Assembly: GCA_017440445.1 (NCBI GenBank)
Contig: JAFSHE010000271.1
Location: 1-13,026, forward strand
DNA: 13,026 nucleotides
DNA from: Oscillospiraceae bacterium
GTDB taxonomy: Bacteria; Bacillota_A; Clostridia; Oscillospirales; Ruminococcaceae
Direction: 5' to 3'
Made by a program: the position numbers and the translations under genes. A model generated the notes under the pieces. It was not told the DNA's origin, did not search any database, and was given only the letters and a program-made list of their open reading frames with translations. This document shows, piece by piece, positions 6,566 to 13,026 of this stretch (its first letter is position 1; every line of letters begins with the position of its first letter).

Positions 6566-6594
6566 ATTATACCACGACCAAACAGAAATTGCAA
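6566..6594 (-). promoter_or_regulatory. Sigma-A promoter for secG-rnr
   Basis: On the minus strand, TTGCAA (6589-6594) and TATAAT (6566-6571) are separated by 17 bp, with a TG dinucleotide one base before the -10 (extended -10). The 5' leader is about 56 nt. Between this promoter and the divergent one at 6742 (6595-6741) I see an AT-rich stretch and the bases GTCCGAAAGGGCGGGTC, but no gene or clear structure. Confidence 0.8.
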
Positions 6595-6741
6595 TAGCTT
6601 TTTCAAAAAAAATCGATCAAAAACACAGTAATAATTCCTCGGTACATTATATATAATGCATAAAAGAGCATTGTCCGAAAGGGCGGGTCATGACAATTCA
6701 CACTAATTAAGGAAAGTGAGGTCGGATTTTGATTTTTTTGG

Positions 6742-6770
6742 TTGACAAAAGGAAAAAACTATGCTAAAAT
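6742..6770 (+). promoter_or_regulatory. Sigma-A promoter for the small membrane protein and possibly lgt-like/esterase genes
   Basis: A perfect TTGACA (6742-6747) and TAAAAT (6765-6770) are separated by 17 bp, with TG one base before the -10. It is divergent from the secG promoter. The leader is about 60 nt. Confidence 0.82.
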
Positions 6771-6836
6771 ATGCATGATGTCCGCACAAAAGGACAGAAA
6801 AACTGACACAACAACTACATATACGGAGGTTTGGTT

Positions 6837-7175
6837 ATGGATAAGCAGAAGCTTGCTCTGATAGGTCTGATACTTGCAGTAGTAGCATTCCTGTTCAACA
6901 TCATTGGTATTTTCGTATTCTTCATTTCTTTCCTTGCTCCCCTCGTAGCTATCGCAGCTATCGTACTGGGCGGCATGGGTCTTAAGAATATCGACGGCAC
7001 AACAAGCGGTCTTGGTATCGCAGCGCTTATCGGCGGTATCGTAATGCTGCTGTTCAGCATCCCTGTATTTATCTGCGGCGTATGCCAGTGCAGCATCATC
7101 TGCGCAGCAGCCGAGATGAACGCCAGCGGTCTTTCATCCAGCGATATCGAGAGCATATTCAAGGATCTGTATTAA
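6837..7175 (+). CDS. Small Cys-containing membrane protein, DUF4190-like
   Basis: A 112-residue hydrophobic protein of unknown function. It has membrane segments at about 7-31, 33-49 and 57-80, with a GLKNIDGTTSGLG loop (48-60) between them. The pattern of hydrophobic segment, Gly-rich loop and hydrophobic segment resembles DUF4190-type small membrane proteins, which is only a likeness. After the last segment come four cysteines in ten residues (C80, C83, C85, C89), then a short polar C-terminus. ATG 6837 is chosen because GGAGG (6825-6829) stands 7 bp upstream; a TTG two codons earlier is too close to that RBS. It has its own strong promoter, and a hairpin follows that may limit transcription of the next two genes. 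Confidence 0.8.
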   Translation: MDKQKLALIGLILAVVAFLFNIIGIFVFFISFLAPLVAIAAIVLGGMGLKNIDGTTSGLGIAALIGGIVMLLFSIPVFICGVCQCSIICAAAEMNASGLSSSDIESIFKDLY

Positions 7176-7201
7176 TTTAAGAATACAAGCAGACATTCCA
7201 C

Positions 7202-7234
7202 GACCCTGCCCGATAGGGCGGGGTCATTTGTTTT
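7202..7234 (+). terminator. Hairpin terminator or attenuator before the lgt-like gene
   Basis: GACCCTGCCC (7202-7211) pairs with GGGCGGGGTC (7216-7225), ten pairs with one T-G wobble and a GATA loop. The following tail, ATTTGTTTT, is only partly T-rich. No promoter is visible between it and the next gene at 7256, so some transcription probably reads through. Confidence 0.7.
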
Positions 7235-7255
7235 AGCCACTGCAAGGGAGGAAGC

Positions 7256-8065
7256 ATGTTCCCCGGATTTTATATAGCGGACAGATTCATAAACAGCTAT
7301 GCCATCGTGGCGCTTGTCGGAGCGGTGCTTGCGGTGCTGTTCTCGTTCCTGTATTACAGGAAAAGCTGCAAGGCAGACGCAGACATCATACTGATGTATC
7401 TTTTTGCGGCGATAGGCGCATTTATCGGCATGCACCTGCTGTATGCCGTTACGAATATCCCAAACTTCAGGATACTGTCGAGGGCGGAGAACTTCATCCA
7501 GTTCGTGCAGCTTCTCGGGATGCTCGTGGGAGGCTCGGTGTTCTACGGCGGACTTCTCGGCGGGCTGCTGGGCGGCTGGCTGTACATGAAAAAGCTGAAG
7601 ATGGACCCTGTGCTTACCACAGACTGTGCCGCTCCTGCGATTGCGCTGTTTCATGGCTTTGGCAGGATAGGCTGCTTTCTCGGCGGCTGCTGCTACGGAG
7701 TTGAAACACAGCACGGAATCGTGTTCACCGATGCACTGATAGAGTCCGCAAACGGAGTTCCCCGTGTTCCCGTGCAGCTTTACGAGGCGGCTTTCGAGTT
7801 CGCACTGTTCTTCCTGCTGTGGGGACTTCTCGCAAAGGGAAGGTTGAAGGGCAGGCTGCTGTGCCTGTATCTTACGGTGTATCCCGTAGGAAGATTTATT
7901 CTGGAATTCTGGCGTGGTGACGAGTACCGAGGCTTTCTGTTCGGACTGTCCACCTCGCAGATAATAAGTATCATACTGTTTGCGGTATCAGCGGCTGTGT
8001 TTATCTTCTCGCCGCAGAAGACCTCACAGGAAAACACCCACAAGGAGAATGAAAATGAAGCTTAG
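7256..8065 (+). CDS. Lgt-like membrane protein (prolipoprotein diacylglyceryl transferase family, divergent)
   Basis: A 269-residue polytopic membrane protein of the Lgt family. Lgt moves a diacylglyceryl group from phosphatidylglycerol to the lipobox cysteine of prelipoproteins. Seen: several membrane segments, INSYAI (12-17) matching the Tyr26 region, GGSVFYGGLLGG (92-103), the family signature as HGFGRIGCFLGGCCYG (133-148), RVPVQLYE (170-177) and GRFILEFWRGDE (212-223). The signature Arg and final Gly (R137, G148; Arg143 and Gly154 in E. coli) are kept, but the Asn, Glu and His essential or important in E. coli (N146, E151, H103) appear as C140, C145 and Y97. RBS AAGGGAGG precedes ATG 7256 by 4 bp. 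Its last 11 bp overlap the start of a lipoprotein esterase gene. It may be a second, specialised Lgt or a relative with another lipid or thiol chemistry. Confidence 0.8.
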   Translation: MFPGFYIADRFINSYAIVALVGAVLAVLFSFLYYRKSCKADADIILMYLFAAIGAFIGMHLLYAVTNIPNFRILSRAENFIQFVQLLGMLVGGSVFYGGLLGGLLGGWLYMKKLKMDPVLTTDCAAPAIALFHGFGRIGCFLGGCCYGVETQHGIVFTDALIESANGVPRVPVQLYEAAFEFALFFLLWGLLAKGRLKGRLLCLYLTVYPVGRFILEFWRGDEYRGFLFGLSTSQIISIILFAVSAAVFIFSPQKTSQENTHKENENEA

Positions 8066-9266
8066 AAGCAAGGTATTCGCAGGACTTGCCGCAGCTATGA
8101 TGCTGCTCACCTGCGGCTGTGCGGGCGGTTCCAGCAGCACAGCAGGCGCATCCACGGATGTACAGGCATCCGAAAATATTTCAGTTACGGAGAGTGAAAA
8201 CATGAACGAAACAAAGACCTACAACCTGACATCCGAAAACGTAAAGCTTATCGGCAGAACAGTCGAAAACAACGGCACACTGTGGCTTGCACTTTCCGCA
8301 AGCGGCGTGGAGTTCACCTTTACGGGAACAAAGCTTACGCTCAATATCGCAGGCGACAATAATGTTTCCGCAGGCAAGGACAAGCAGGCTCGCTTTGCGG
8401 TGTACATCGACGGCGAAAAGACCCTCGACACACAGGTAGACGCAGCTGAAAAGGCATACGATATATTCACCGCTGACGAGGCGAAGGAAGTTACTGTAAA
8501 GATACTCAAGCTGTCCGAGGCGGCAGAGTCCATCATGGGCATCAGAAGCATTGAGGCGACAGGCTCCGAGCTTAAGCCCACCGCTGAAAAGGATCTTAAG
8601 ATAGAGTTCATAGGCGACTCCATCACCTGCGGCTACGGCGTTGACGACGAGGTAAAGGAGAACCACTTCTCCACCTCCACCGAGGACGCAACAAAGGCTT
8701 ACGCATACAAGACCGCCGTTGCACTTGACGCAGATTACAGCCTTGTTTCGTACAGCGGCCACGGTATCATCTCGGGCTACACAGATAACGACAAGAAGGT
8801 GACCTCCCAGCTGGTACCTCCCGTATACGAGAAGTTTGCAAAGACCTACACCGTAAGCCCCGAGTTCAATCCCATGGAGATAGACTGGGATTTCAGCCGC
8901 TTTGTACCCGATTTCATCGTTATAAACCTCGGTACGAATGACGCATCCTACTGCGGCAACCACAAGGACAGAGTGACCGAGTATGCAGAAAAGTACACAG
9001 AGTTCATCAAGAAGGTACGTGAGCATAATCCCGATGCGCACATTATCTGCGCACTGGGAGTGATGGGCGACTCCCTCTACAAGGGCGTACAGATGGCGGT
9101 GAAAGCATACACCGAGGAAACAGGCGATGCAAAGGTATCCTACCTGCGCTTAAAGCCCCAGGACGGTACAACAGGCTACGCTGCCGACTGGCATCCCACC
9201 GAGGCAACTCACGAGATAGCCTCCGCAACAGTGGTTGAAGAAATAAAGAAGCTGATGGCAGAATAA
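8055..9266 (+). CDS. SGNH/GDSL hydrolase lipoprotein, CE2-type acetyl-xylan esterase
   Basis: A 403-residue secreted carbohydrate esterase, probably removing acetyl groups from xylan or similar plant polysaccharides. A Lys/Arg start, a hydrophobic segment (7-19) and LLTCGC (17-22) form a lipoprotein signal, with C22 (or C20) as the lipidated residue, followed by a Ser/Gly/Ala linker. Residues about 58-170 fit the CE2 beta-sandwich domain. Residues about 182-403 are the SGNH domain: GDSITCGYG (187-195, Ser189), SGHG (234-237), LGTNDASY (292-299, Asn295) and DWHP (378-381, His380). WDFSRFVPDFIVINLGTND is very typical of CE2. ATG 8055 is preferred over ATG 8049 because AAGGAG (8042-8047) is 7 bp away. 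The gene overlaps the lgt-like gene by 11 bp, so translation is probably coupled. The exact substrate is unknown. Confidence 0.88.
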   Translation: MKLRSKVFAGLAAAMMLLTCGCAGGSSSTAGASTDVQASENISVTESENMNETKTYNLTSENVKLIGRTVENNGTLWLALSASGVEFTFTGTKLTLNIAGDNNVSAGKDKQARFAVYIDGEKTLDTQVDAAEKAYDIFTADEAKEVTVKILKLSEAAESIMGIRSIEATGSELKPTAEKDLKIEFIGDSITCGYGVDDEVKENHFSTSTEDATKAYAYKTAVALDADYSLVSYSGHGIISGYTDNDKKVTSQLVPPVYEKFAKTYTVSPEFNPMEIDWDFSRFVPDFIVINLGTNDASYCGNHKDRVTEYAEKYTEFIKKVREHNPDAHIICALGVMGDSLYKGVQMAVKAYTEETGDAKVSYLRLKPQDGTTGYAADWHPTEATHEIASATVVEEIKKLMAE

Positions 9267-9286
9267 ATACGTCGAAAAAATTGATT

Positions 9287-9307
9287 AAAAAAGCCCGCTT
9301 TGCGGGC
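9287..9307 (-). terminator. Leftward terminator for spoIIR
   Basis: On the minus strand, GCCCGC/GCGGGC arms (9302-9307 and 9293-9298) with a 3-nt loop are followed by six T (9287-9292). It lies beyond the rightward terminator at 9325-9356, so the two are interleaved. Confidence 0.8.
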
Positions 9308-9324
9308 AACAAAACAGCAAAACG

Positions 9325-9356
9325 GGACCTGAGAATGTTATCTCAGGTCCTTTTTT
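9325..9356 (+). terminator. Rightward terminator after the CE2 esterase
   Basis: A perfect 10-bp stem, GGACCTGAGA (9325-9334) with TCTCAGGTCC (9341-9350), has a 6-nt loop and is followed by six T (9351-9356). It is only 3 bp from the spoIIR stop codon on the other strand. Confidence 0.93.
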
Positions 9357-9359
9357 ATA

Positions 9360-9962
9360 TCATCTCTCCCCAAGCAGCCACTTGAAGAATTCAAACAGCG
9401 CAAATCTTATCTCTACTTCGGGAGCCTCCTCGTCGCAGATAAGCACATCGGGGAGAGCGTCCTCCGCCTGCTGCCTGTACTCCGCTGCGGCGGGAATACA
9501 CAGCGGCGGGAACATCACGCACCACCAGTTTTTCCCCTCGCCGCTGCCGAGGGTCACCCGCAGTGCGGAGTATTCCCCCGCAGGGAGAGTCACATTATCG
9601 TACACCCGTGTGGTGAAGTACATCTCGCACAGCTCCGCTTTTGCGCCGTAATCCATGCCCTCAGCGGCGAGGAATTCACAGCTTGCCCGCTCTATCTCGG
9701 GGAGAAGCTCCATAGCCGCCGCTTTCGCCTCCTGCACGCTGTCAAGCTGCGATAGCCGCCCGCCGTATTCCGTCAGCAGGAAGTCCCTCAGCTTAAGCTT
9801 TACGGACTGGTCGCTGTCGCTGTCGGAGTTTGCGGGGATATGCAGGCGCAGCACCTCAGTCTGTATGCCCTCGCACTGCCGTGCAAACTCCCCGAAGCTG
9901 CCGAATACCATAGCAAGAGCTATCCCCGCCGCCATAATGATATCAAGTGAAAAACGTTTCAT
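9360..9962 (-). CDS. spoIIR: Stage II sporulation protein R (SpoIIR)
   Basis: A 200-residue exported protein made in the forespore that triggers SpoIIGA to process pro-sigma-E in the mother cell in spore-forming Firmicutes. Seen: an N-terminal membrane/signal segment (about residues 7-24), then VLRLHIPANSDSDSDQSVKL (36-55), the family hallmark, with KLRDFLL just after and WWCVMFPPLC further on, typical of SpoIIR. Start ATG 9962 is chosen because AGGAGG lies 7 bp upstream; a reading frame extended to 10004 would add 14 residues without an RBS. In Bacillus spoIIR is controlled by sigma F; I could not find a convincing sigma-F promoter upstream. Its presence indicates a spore-forming ancestry, but one gene does not prove the strain sporulates. 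Confidence 0.9.
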   Translation of the reverse strand: MKRFSLDIIMAAGIALAMVFGSFGEFARQCEGIQTEVLRLHIPANSDSDSDQSVKLKLRDFLLTEYGGRLSQLDSVQEAKAAAMELLPEIERASCEFLAAEGMDYGAKAELCEMYFTTRVYDNVTLPAGEYSALRVTLGSGEGKNWWCVMFPPLCIPAAAEYRQQAEDALPDVLICDEEAPEVEIRFALFEFFKWLLGER

Positions 9963-10047
9963 GTCAGTACCTCCTGTGTCGTCTGAAGGGATTATTGACA
10001 GCATGGGAATTTTTAATCACAGCGTTCCAAAATTATCGGGAAAGCCC

Positions 10048-10076
10048 TTGAAATAATCACACGGATAATGTATAAT
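10048..10076 (+). promoter_or_regulatory. Sigma-A promoter for hprK and glucokinase
   Basis: TTGAAA (10048-10053) and a perfect TATAAT (10071-10076) are separated by 17 bp; transcription would start near 10083. A second TATAAT at 10102-10107 has no good -35 partner. I see no convincing CcpA cre operator. Confidence 0.75.
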
Positions 10077-10084
10077 AATAACAT

Positions 10085-10099
10085 GGGTCTGTGTGACCC
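10085..10099 (+). promoter_or_regulatory. Small hairpin at the 5' end of the hprK transcript
   Basis: GGGTC (10085-10089) pairs with GACCC (10095-10099) around TGTGT. It lies just after the predicted start, so it could stabilise the mRNA end or serve as an operator. It is short and may be chance. Confidence 0.3.
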
Positions 10100-10149
10100 G
10101 ATATAATGACAATACACGGAGCATTTCCGTCACAGAAAGGAAGTTAATC

Positions 10150-11121
10150 ATGCCCCTTGACGAGATAAACAGAGAGTTTTCATTCCCGCTGCAGAAGATA
10201 ATCGATGAGTTCAAGCTGAAGATATACTATCTGCCCGAGGACGCAGGAAACACGCTGATATCCAGCAACGACACCAACCGTCCCGGACTTCAGTTTTCGG
10301 GATTTTACGAGTATTTCGACAACAAGCGCATTCAGGTAATGGGAAATATGGAGTACGCATACCTCAGCGGACTTGACGCTGAAAAGCGCCGCAAGAGCAT
10401 CGCTGACCTGTTCGCATATCACTTCCCTGCGCTGATACTTACAAGAGGACTGGAGCCGTTCCCCGAGATGCTGGAGCTTGCAAAGGAGCATAATGTTCCG
10501 CTGTTCGGTGCGGAGGAAAGCACCTCGGTATTCATCTCAAAGCTGGTGGCATTCCTTAACTTACAGCTTGCGCCCCGTATCACAAGACACGGCGTTCTTA
10601 TCGAGATATACGGCGAGGGCGTGCTTATCCTCGGTGAAAGCGGCGTAGGTAAATACGAGACCGCCATCGAGCTTGTAAAGCGTGGCCACAGACTTATCGC
10701 AGACGACGCAGTTGAGATAAAGAAGGCATCCAACATCACACTGGTGGGAAGCTCTCCCGATAATATCCGTCATTTCTTAGAGCTGCGCGGTATAGGCATC
10801 ATCAACGCACGTCAGCTGTTCGGTGTGGGCGCAGTAAAGCTCACCGAGAAGATAGACATGGTAGTTGAGATGGAGCTGTGGAATCCCGAAAAGACCTACG
10901 ACAGAATGGGCGTGGATACACACTTCATGACCATCCTCGGCGTAAAGGTGCCGCTGCTTACCATCCCTGTTAAGCCCGGACGTAACCTTGCGGTAATTCT
11001 GGAGGTCGCAGCGATGAACAACCGTCAGAAGAAGATGGGCTACAACGCAGCCAAGGACCTGCTCAGACAGCTTGGAATAGACTCGGACAGCGAGGAGATA
11101 ATGTCCGACCTTAATATCTGA
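10150..11121 (+). CDS. hprK: HPr kinase/phosphorylase with altered P-loop
   Basis: A 323-residue cytoplasmic enzyme that phosphorylates HPr (or Crh) on Ser46 and reverses this, setting CcpA-dependent carbon catabolite repression in Firmicutes. Seen: an N-terminal regulatory domain (about 1-135), catalytic His147 in RHGVLIEIYG, P-loop GESGVGKYE (162-170), ADDAVEI (184-190), the HPrK signature HFLELRGIGIINARQLFG (208-225), and GRNLAVILEVAAMNNRQ (277-293). Length and order are normal. Odd: the usual GKS of the P-loop is GKY; codon 10654-10656 is TAC, one base from TCC (Ser). That Ser normally contacts magnesium. Start ATG 10150 has AAAGGAAG 6 bp upstream; a GTG at 10093 lies near the mRNA start without an RBS. 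It forms an operon with the glucokinase 29 bp downstream. Confidence 0.93.
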   Translation: MPLDEINREFSFPLQKIIDEFKLKIYYLPEDAGNTLISSNDTNRPGLQFSGFYEYFDNKRIQVMGNMEYAYLSGLDAEKRRKSIADLFAYHFPALILTRGLEPFPEMLELAKEHNVPLFGAEESTSVFISKLVAFLNLQLAPRITRHGVLIEIYGEGVLILGESGVGKYETAIELVKRGHRLIADDAVEIKKASNITLVGSSPDNIRHFLELRGIGIINARQLFGVGAVKLTEKIDMVVEMELWNPEKTYDRMGVDTHFMTILGVKVPLLTIPVKPGRNLAVILEVAAMNNRQKKMGYNAAKDLLRQLGIDSDSEEIMSDLNI

Positions 11122-11150
11122 TACACTCAAACTGAAAGGAAAAGAAAGAC

Positions 11151-12107
11151 ATGTACAATATAGGAATAGACCTCGGCGGAACAAATATCAAGGTAGGACT
11201 TGTAGACGAGAATTACAACATCGTTGCAAAGGCTACCGCAAAGACAAACCTCCCCCGTCCCGCAGAGGAGATAGCAGACGCCATCGTTGAGACCGTATGG
11301 GCAGCTCTCGGTGAGGCAAAAGTCACCATCGGCGAGGTAAACAGCATCGGTATCGGCACACCGGGCGTTGCAAACCGCAACAGCGGAATAGTTCTGTACA
11401 GCTGCAATCTTGGCTTCAACAACACAGACCTGCGCAGCCTTATCCAGAAGAAGCTGAACAAGGAGATATACGTTGAGAACGACGCAAACGCAGCAGCCTT
11501 CGGTGAGGTACTCGGCGGCGCAGGCAAGGGCTACAAGGATGTAGTCGTAGTTACCCTCGGCACAGGCGTAGGCGGCGGTATCATCATCGACGGCAAGATA
11601 TACACAGGCTTCAACTACTGCGGCGCAGAGCTTGGTCATACAGTTATCAGCTACGGCGGCAGACAGTGCGGCTGCGGCAGAAAGGGCTGCTTTGAGGCAT
11701 ACTCCTCCGCAACAGCGCTCATCAACATGACAAAGGAAGCCATGGAGGAGAACAAGGACAGCAGGATGTGGGATATCTGCGGCGGCAACATCGACAACGT
11801 TGACGGCAAGACCGCATTCGACGGCTGGAGAGAGGGCGACAAGGCTGCATGTGACGTTGTGGATATGTACATCAACTACCTTGGCTGCGGACTTACAAAC
11901 ATCGTGAACACATTCCAGCCCGAGGTACTACTTATCGGCGGCGGCATCTGCAAGGAAGGCGAGAACCTCACAAAGCCGCTGAACGAGTTCATCCAGCGTG
12001 AAAGCTACTGCATCGACCCCAACCGCTCCACAAGACTGGATATAGCAAAGCTCGGCAACGACGCAGGTATAATCGGCGCAGCATACCTCTACACACTGGC
12101 AGAATAA
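11151..12107 (+). CDS. glcK: ROK family glucokinase
   Basis: A 318-residue sugar kinase of the ROK family, most likely phosphorylating glucose to glucose-6-phosphate with ATP in the cytoplasm. Seen: the N-terminal phosphate-binding IGIDLGGTNIKVG (4-16), a GTPGV stretch (69-73), catalytic Asp111 in ENDANAAAFGE, TLGTGVGGGI (135-144), and the ROK zinc site H163 in CGAELGH with CGCGRKGC giving C173, C175 and C180. Then a C-terminal ATP-binding part with EVLLIGGGI. This is a kinase form without the DNA-binding domain seen in ROK repressors. An AAAGGA RBS stands 10 bp before ATG 11151. Its position directly after hprK suits a glycolytic entry enzyme made with the carbon-catabolite sensor. Glucose is the likely substrate by family; another hexose is possible. 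Confidence 0.92.
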   Translation: MYNIGIDLGGTNIKVGLVDENYNIVAKATAKTNLPRPAEEIADAIVETVWAALGEAKVTIGEVNSIGIGTPGVANRNSGIVLYSCNLGFNNTDLRSLIQKKLNKEIYVENDANAAAFGEVLGGAGKGYKDVVVVTLGTGVGGGIIIDGKIYTGFNYCGAELGHTVISYGGRQCGCGRKGCFEAYSSATALINMTKEAMEENKDSRMWDICGGNIDNVDGKTAFDGWREGDKAACDVVDMYINYLGCGLTNIVNTFQPEVLLIGGGICKEGENLTKPLNEFIQRESYCIDPNRSTRLDIAKLGNDAGIIGAAYLYTLAE

Positions 12108-12133
12108 TTTGCCTGCTCCCGTGAATATAATAT

Positions 12134-12181
12134 ACGGGCGAACAAATTTAAAACGGAACGACGGGCGAACACTGTTCGCCC
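12134..12181. repeat. Direct and inverted GGGCGAAC repeats between glucokinase and murB
   Basis: ACGGGCGAACA occurs twice (12134-12144 and 12161-12171). The second copy opens a perfect hairpin, GGGCGAAC (12163-12170) with GTTCGCCC (12174-12181), loop ACT. An earlier CCCGT at 12118-12122 can pair with ACGGG of the first copy. There is no T-run, so it is not a standard terminator. Its arms resemble the palindromic units at 3773-3842, so it may belong to the same dispersed family. No convincing promoter for murB was found in this 150-bp gap. Confidence 0.55.
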
Positions 12182-12257
12182 ATACGTTTATATTACAGAC
12201 GGCGCAGAAACAGTTTCCCACAAATTTATCAACATTCAGATATCGGAGGACAACGTC

Positions 12258-13026
12258 TTGGAATACGCTTCTCTTGAACAGCTCTGCCGTGACATCGGCG
12301 CAGAGTACCGCCTTAACGAGCCGCTGGCACCGCTCACCACCATGAAGGTAGGCGGCGGCTGCGATATACTTATAACTCCCCGCACTGAGGAGGAGATACA
12401 GAGCGTAGTTTCGCACTGCCGCAGTAACGATATACCGTTCTTTGTACTCGGCAGGGGCAGCAACGTGCTTGTAAACGGCGAGGGCTACCGTGGCTGTGTT
12501 ATCTGGACGGGAAAAATGACAGGACATATCAGCACAGACGGAGAGCGCATCACCGCCTCTGCGGGCGCAGGACTTGTCACCGTATGCAAATGCGCACTGG
12601 AACATTCCCTGACAGGACTGGAGTTTGCCTACGGCATCCCGGGGACAGTGGGCGGAGCGCTGTACATGAATGCGGGCGCCTACGGCGGCGAGATGAAGGA
12701 CATCGTTACCTCCTGCCGCTATATCGACGAAAACAGCGATATCAGGGAGATGACCGCTGCGGAGATGGAGCTTTCCTACCGTCACAGCTATTTCTCGGAC
12801 AGGGGCTGCGTGATACTTTCGGTAACGATGCAGCTTAAAAAGGGCGACAAGGACGAGATAAAGGCGAAGATGGAGGAGCTTATGCAGCGCCGCCGTGACA
12901 AGCAGCCGCTGGAATATCCAAGCTGCGGCAGCACCTTCAAGCGGCCCGAGGGGCAGTTTGCAGGCACGCTGATCGACCAGTGCGGCCTGAAGGGCCTGCG
13001 CGTGGGCGACGCGAGTGTGAGCACGC
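12258..13026 (+). CDS. murB: UDP-N-acetylenolpyruvoylglucosamine reductase MurB, 3' end outside window
   Basis: A FAD enzyme that reduces UDP-GlcNAc-enolpyruvate to UDP-MurNAc with NADPH, the second committed step of peptidoglycan precursor synthesis in the cytoplasm. 256 codons are in the window and the frame is open to the right edge, so about the last 45-50 residues are missing. Seen: MKVGGGCDI (29-37), the FAD site LGRGSNVLV (64-72), YGIPGTVGGALYMNAGAYG (125-143), SYRHSYF (173-179) and PSCGSTFKRP (221-230) with the catalytic Ser225. This fits type II MurB as in Gram-positives. Start TTG 12258 is chosen because GGAGGA (12245-12250) stands 7 bp upstream and no ATG gives a full N-terminus. 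It follows the glucokinase by 150 bp. From memory, hprK, murB, rapZ and whiA are neighbours in many Clostridia. Confidence 0.95.
   Translation, partial: MEYASLEQLCRDIGAEYRLNEPLAPLTTMKVGGGCDILITPRTEEEIQSVVSHCRSNDIPFFVLGRGSNVLVNGEGYRGCVIWTGKMTGHISTDGERITASAGAGLVTVCKCALEHSLTGLEFAYGIPGTVGGALYMNAGAYGGEMKDIVTSCRYIDENSDIREMTAAEMELSYRHSYFSDRGCVILSVTMQLKKGDKDEIKAKMEELMQRRRDKQPLEYPSCGSTFKRPEGQFAGTLIDQCGLKGLRVGDASVST

Noticed and set aside
6656..6706. Possible 16-residue leader peptide in the secG/small membrane protein gap
   Set aside because: No RBS, and its ATG overlaps a TATAAT-like sequence without a -35 partner.
9963..10047. Sigma-F promoter for spoIIR
   Set aside because: The nearest candidate (GATTA, 15 bp, CGATAATTT on the minus strand) matches the consensus too poorly to call.
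10093..10149. GTG start for hprK at 10093
   Set aside because: It lies in a hairpin about 10 nt after the predicted transcription start, has no RBS, and homologous sequence begins at ATG 10150.
12211..12235. DnaA-box-like TTATCAACA upstream of murB, a possible replication origin
   Set aside because: A single imperfect match with no cluster of boxes, no dnaA or dnaN and no unwinding region.

Overview
The window looks like a chromosomal segment from a low-to-mid GC Gram-positive anaerobe of the Clostridia, most likely a Ruminococcus-like member of the Oscillospiraceae. This is inferred from a SpoIIR sporulation protein, an HPr kinase, a secG-rnr pair, a CE2-type acetyl-xylan esterase lipoprotein, strong GGAGG ribosome binding sites and consensus sigma-A promoters. 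No rRNA was read directly, so the genus is a guess. Almost all genes are housekeeping or common accessory genes. I see no phage, transposase, CRISPR array or obvious defence island.

Layout. Positions 1-180 hold two leftward, near-consensus tandem promoters with phased A-tracts, a pattern typical of an rRNA (or other stable RNA) operon lying just outside the left edge. Rightward from 337 come an AI-2E family membrane permease (TTG start at 396) with its terminator, then a promoter, a structured leader, a CobU-like P-loop protein and a PilT-type ATPase, ended by a terminator. A 276-bp gap (3605-3880) between convergent genes carries an inverted pair of palindromic repeat units. On the minus strand, secG (with an unusual Ser/Thr/Asp tail) is followed by rnr (RNase R). 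Back on the plus strand there is a small membrane protein, then an Lgt-like membrane enzyme whose end overlaps the start of a secreted CE2-type esterase lipoprotein. Two interleaved terminators separate this from the minus-strand spoIIR. The right end is a plus-strand run: hprK, a ROK glucokinase and murB, which starts at TTG 12258 and leaves the window.

How the genes work together. HPr kinase and the ROK glucokinase sit 29 bp apart and form a carbon-sensing and glucose-phosphorylating pair; murB makes a cell-wall precursor and follows after a 150-bp hairpin-containing gap. SecG and RNase R are the usual neighbours for protein export and RNA turnover. The Lgt-like enzyme and the lipoprotein esterase look translationally coupled, suggesting an enzyme made together with a lipoprotein, possibly its substrate.

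The points most worth a second look are the Lgt-like protein lacking several residues essential in E. coli Lgt, the HPr kinase whose P-loop reads GKY instead of GKS, the CobU-like protein without the nucleotide-accepting histidine, and the palindromic repeat pair with compensatory base changes.
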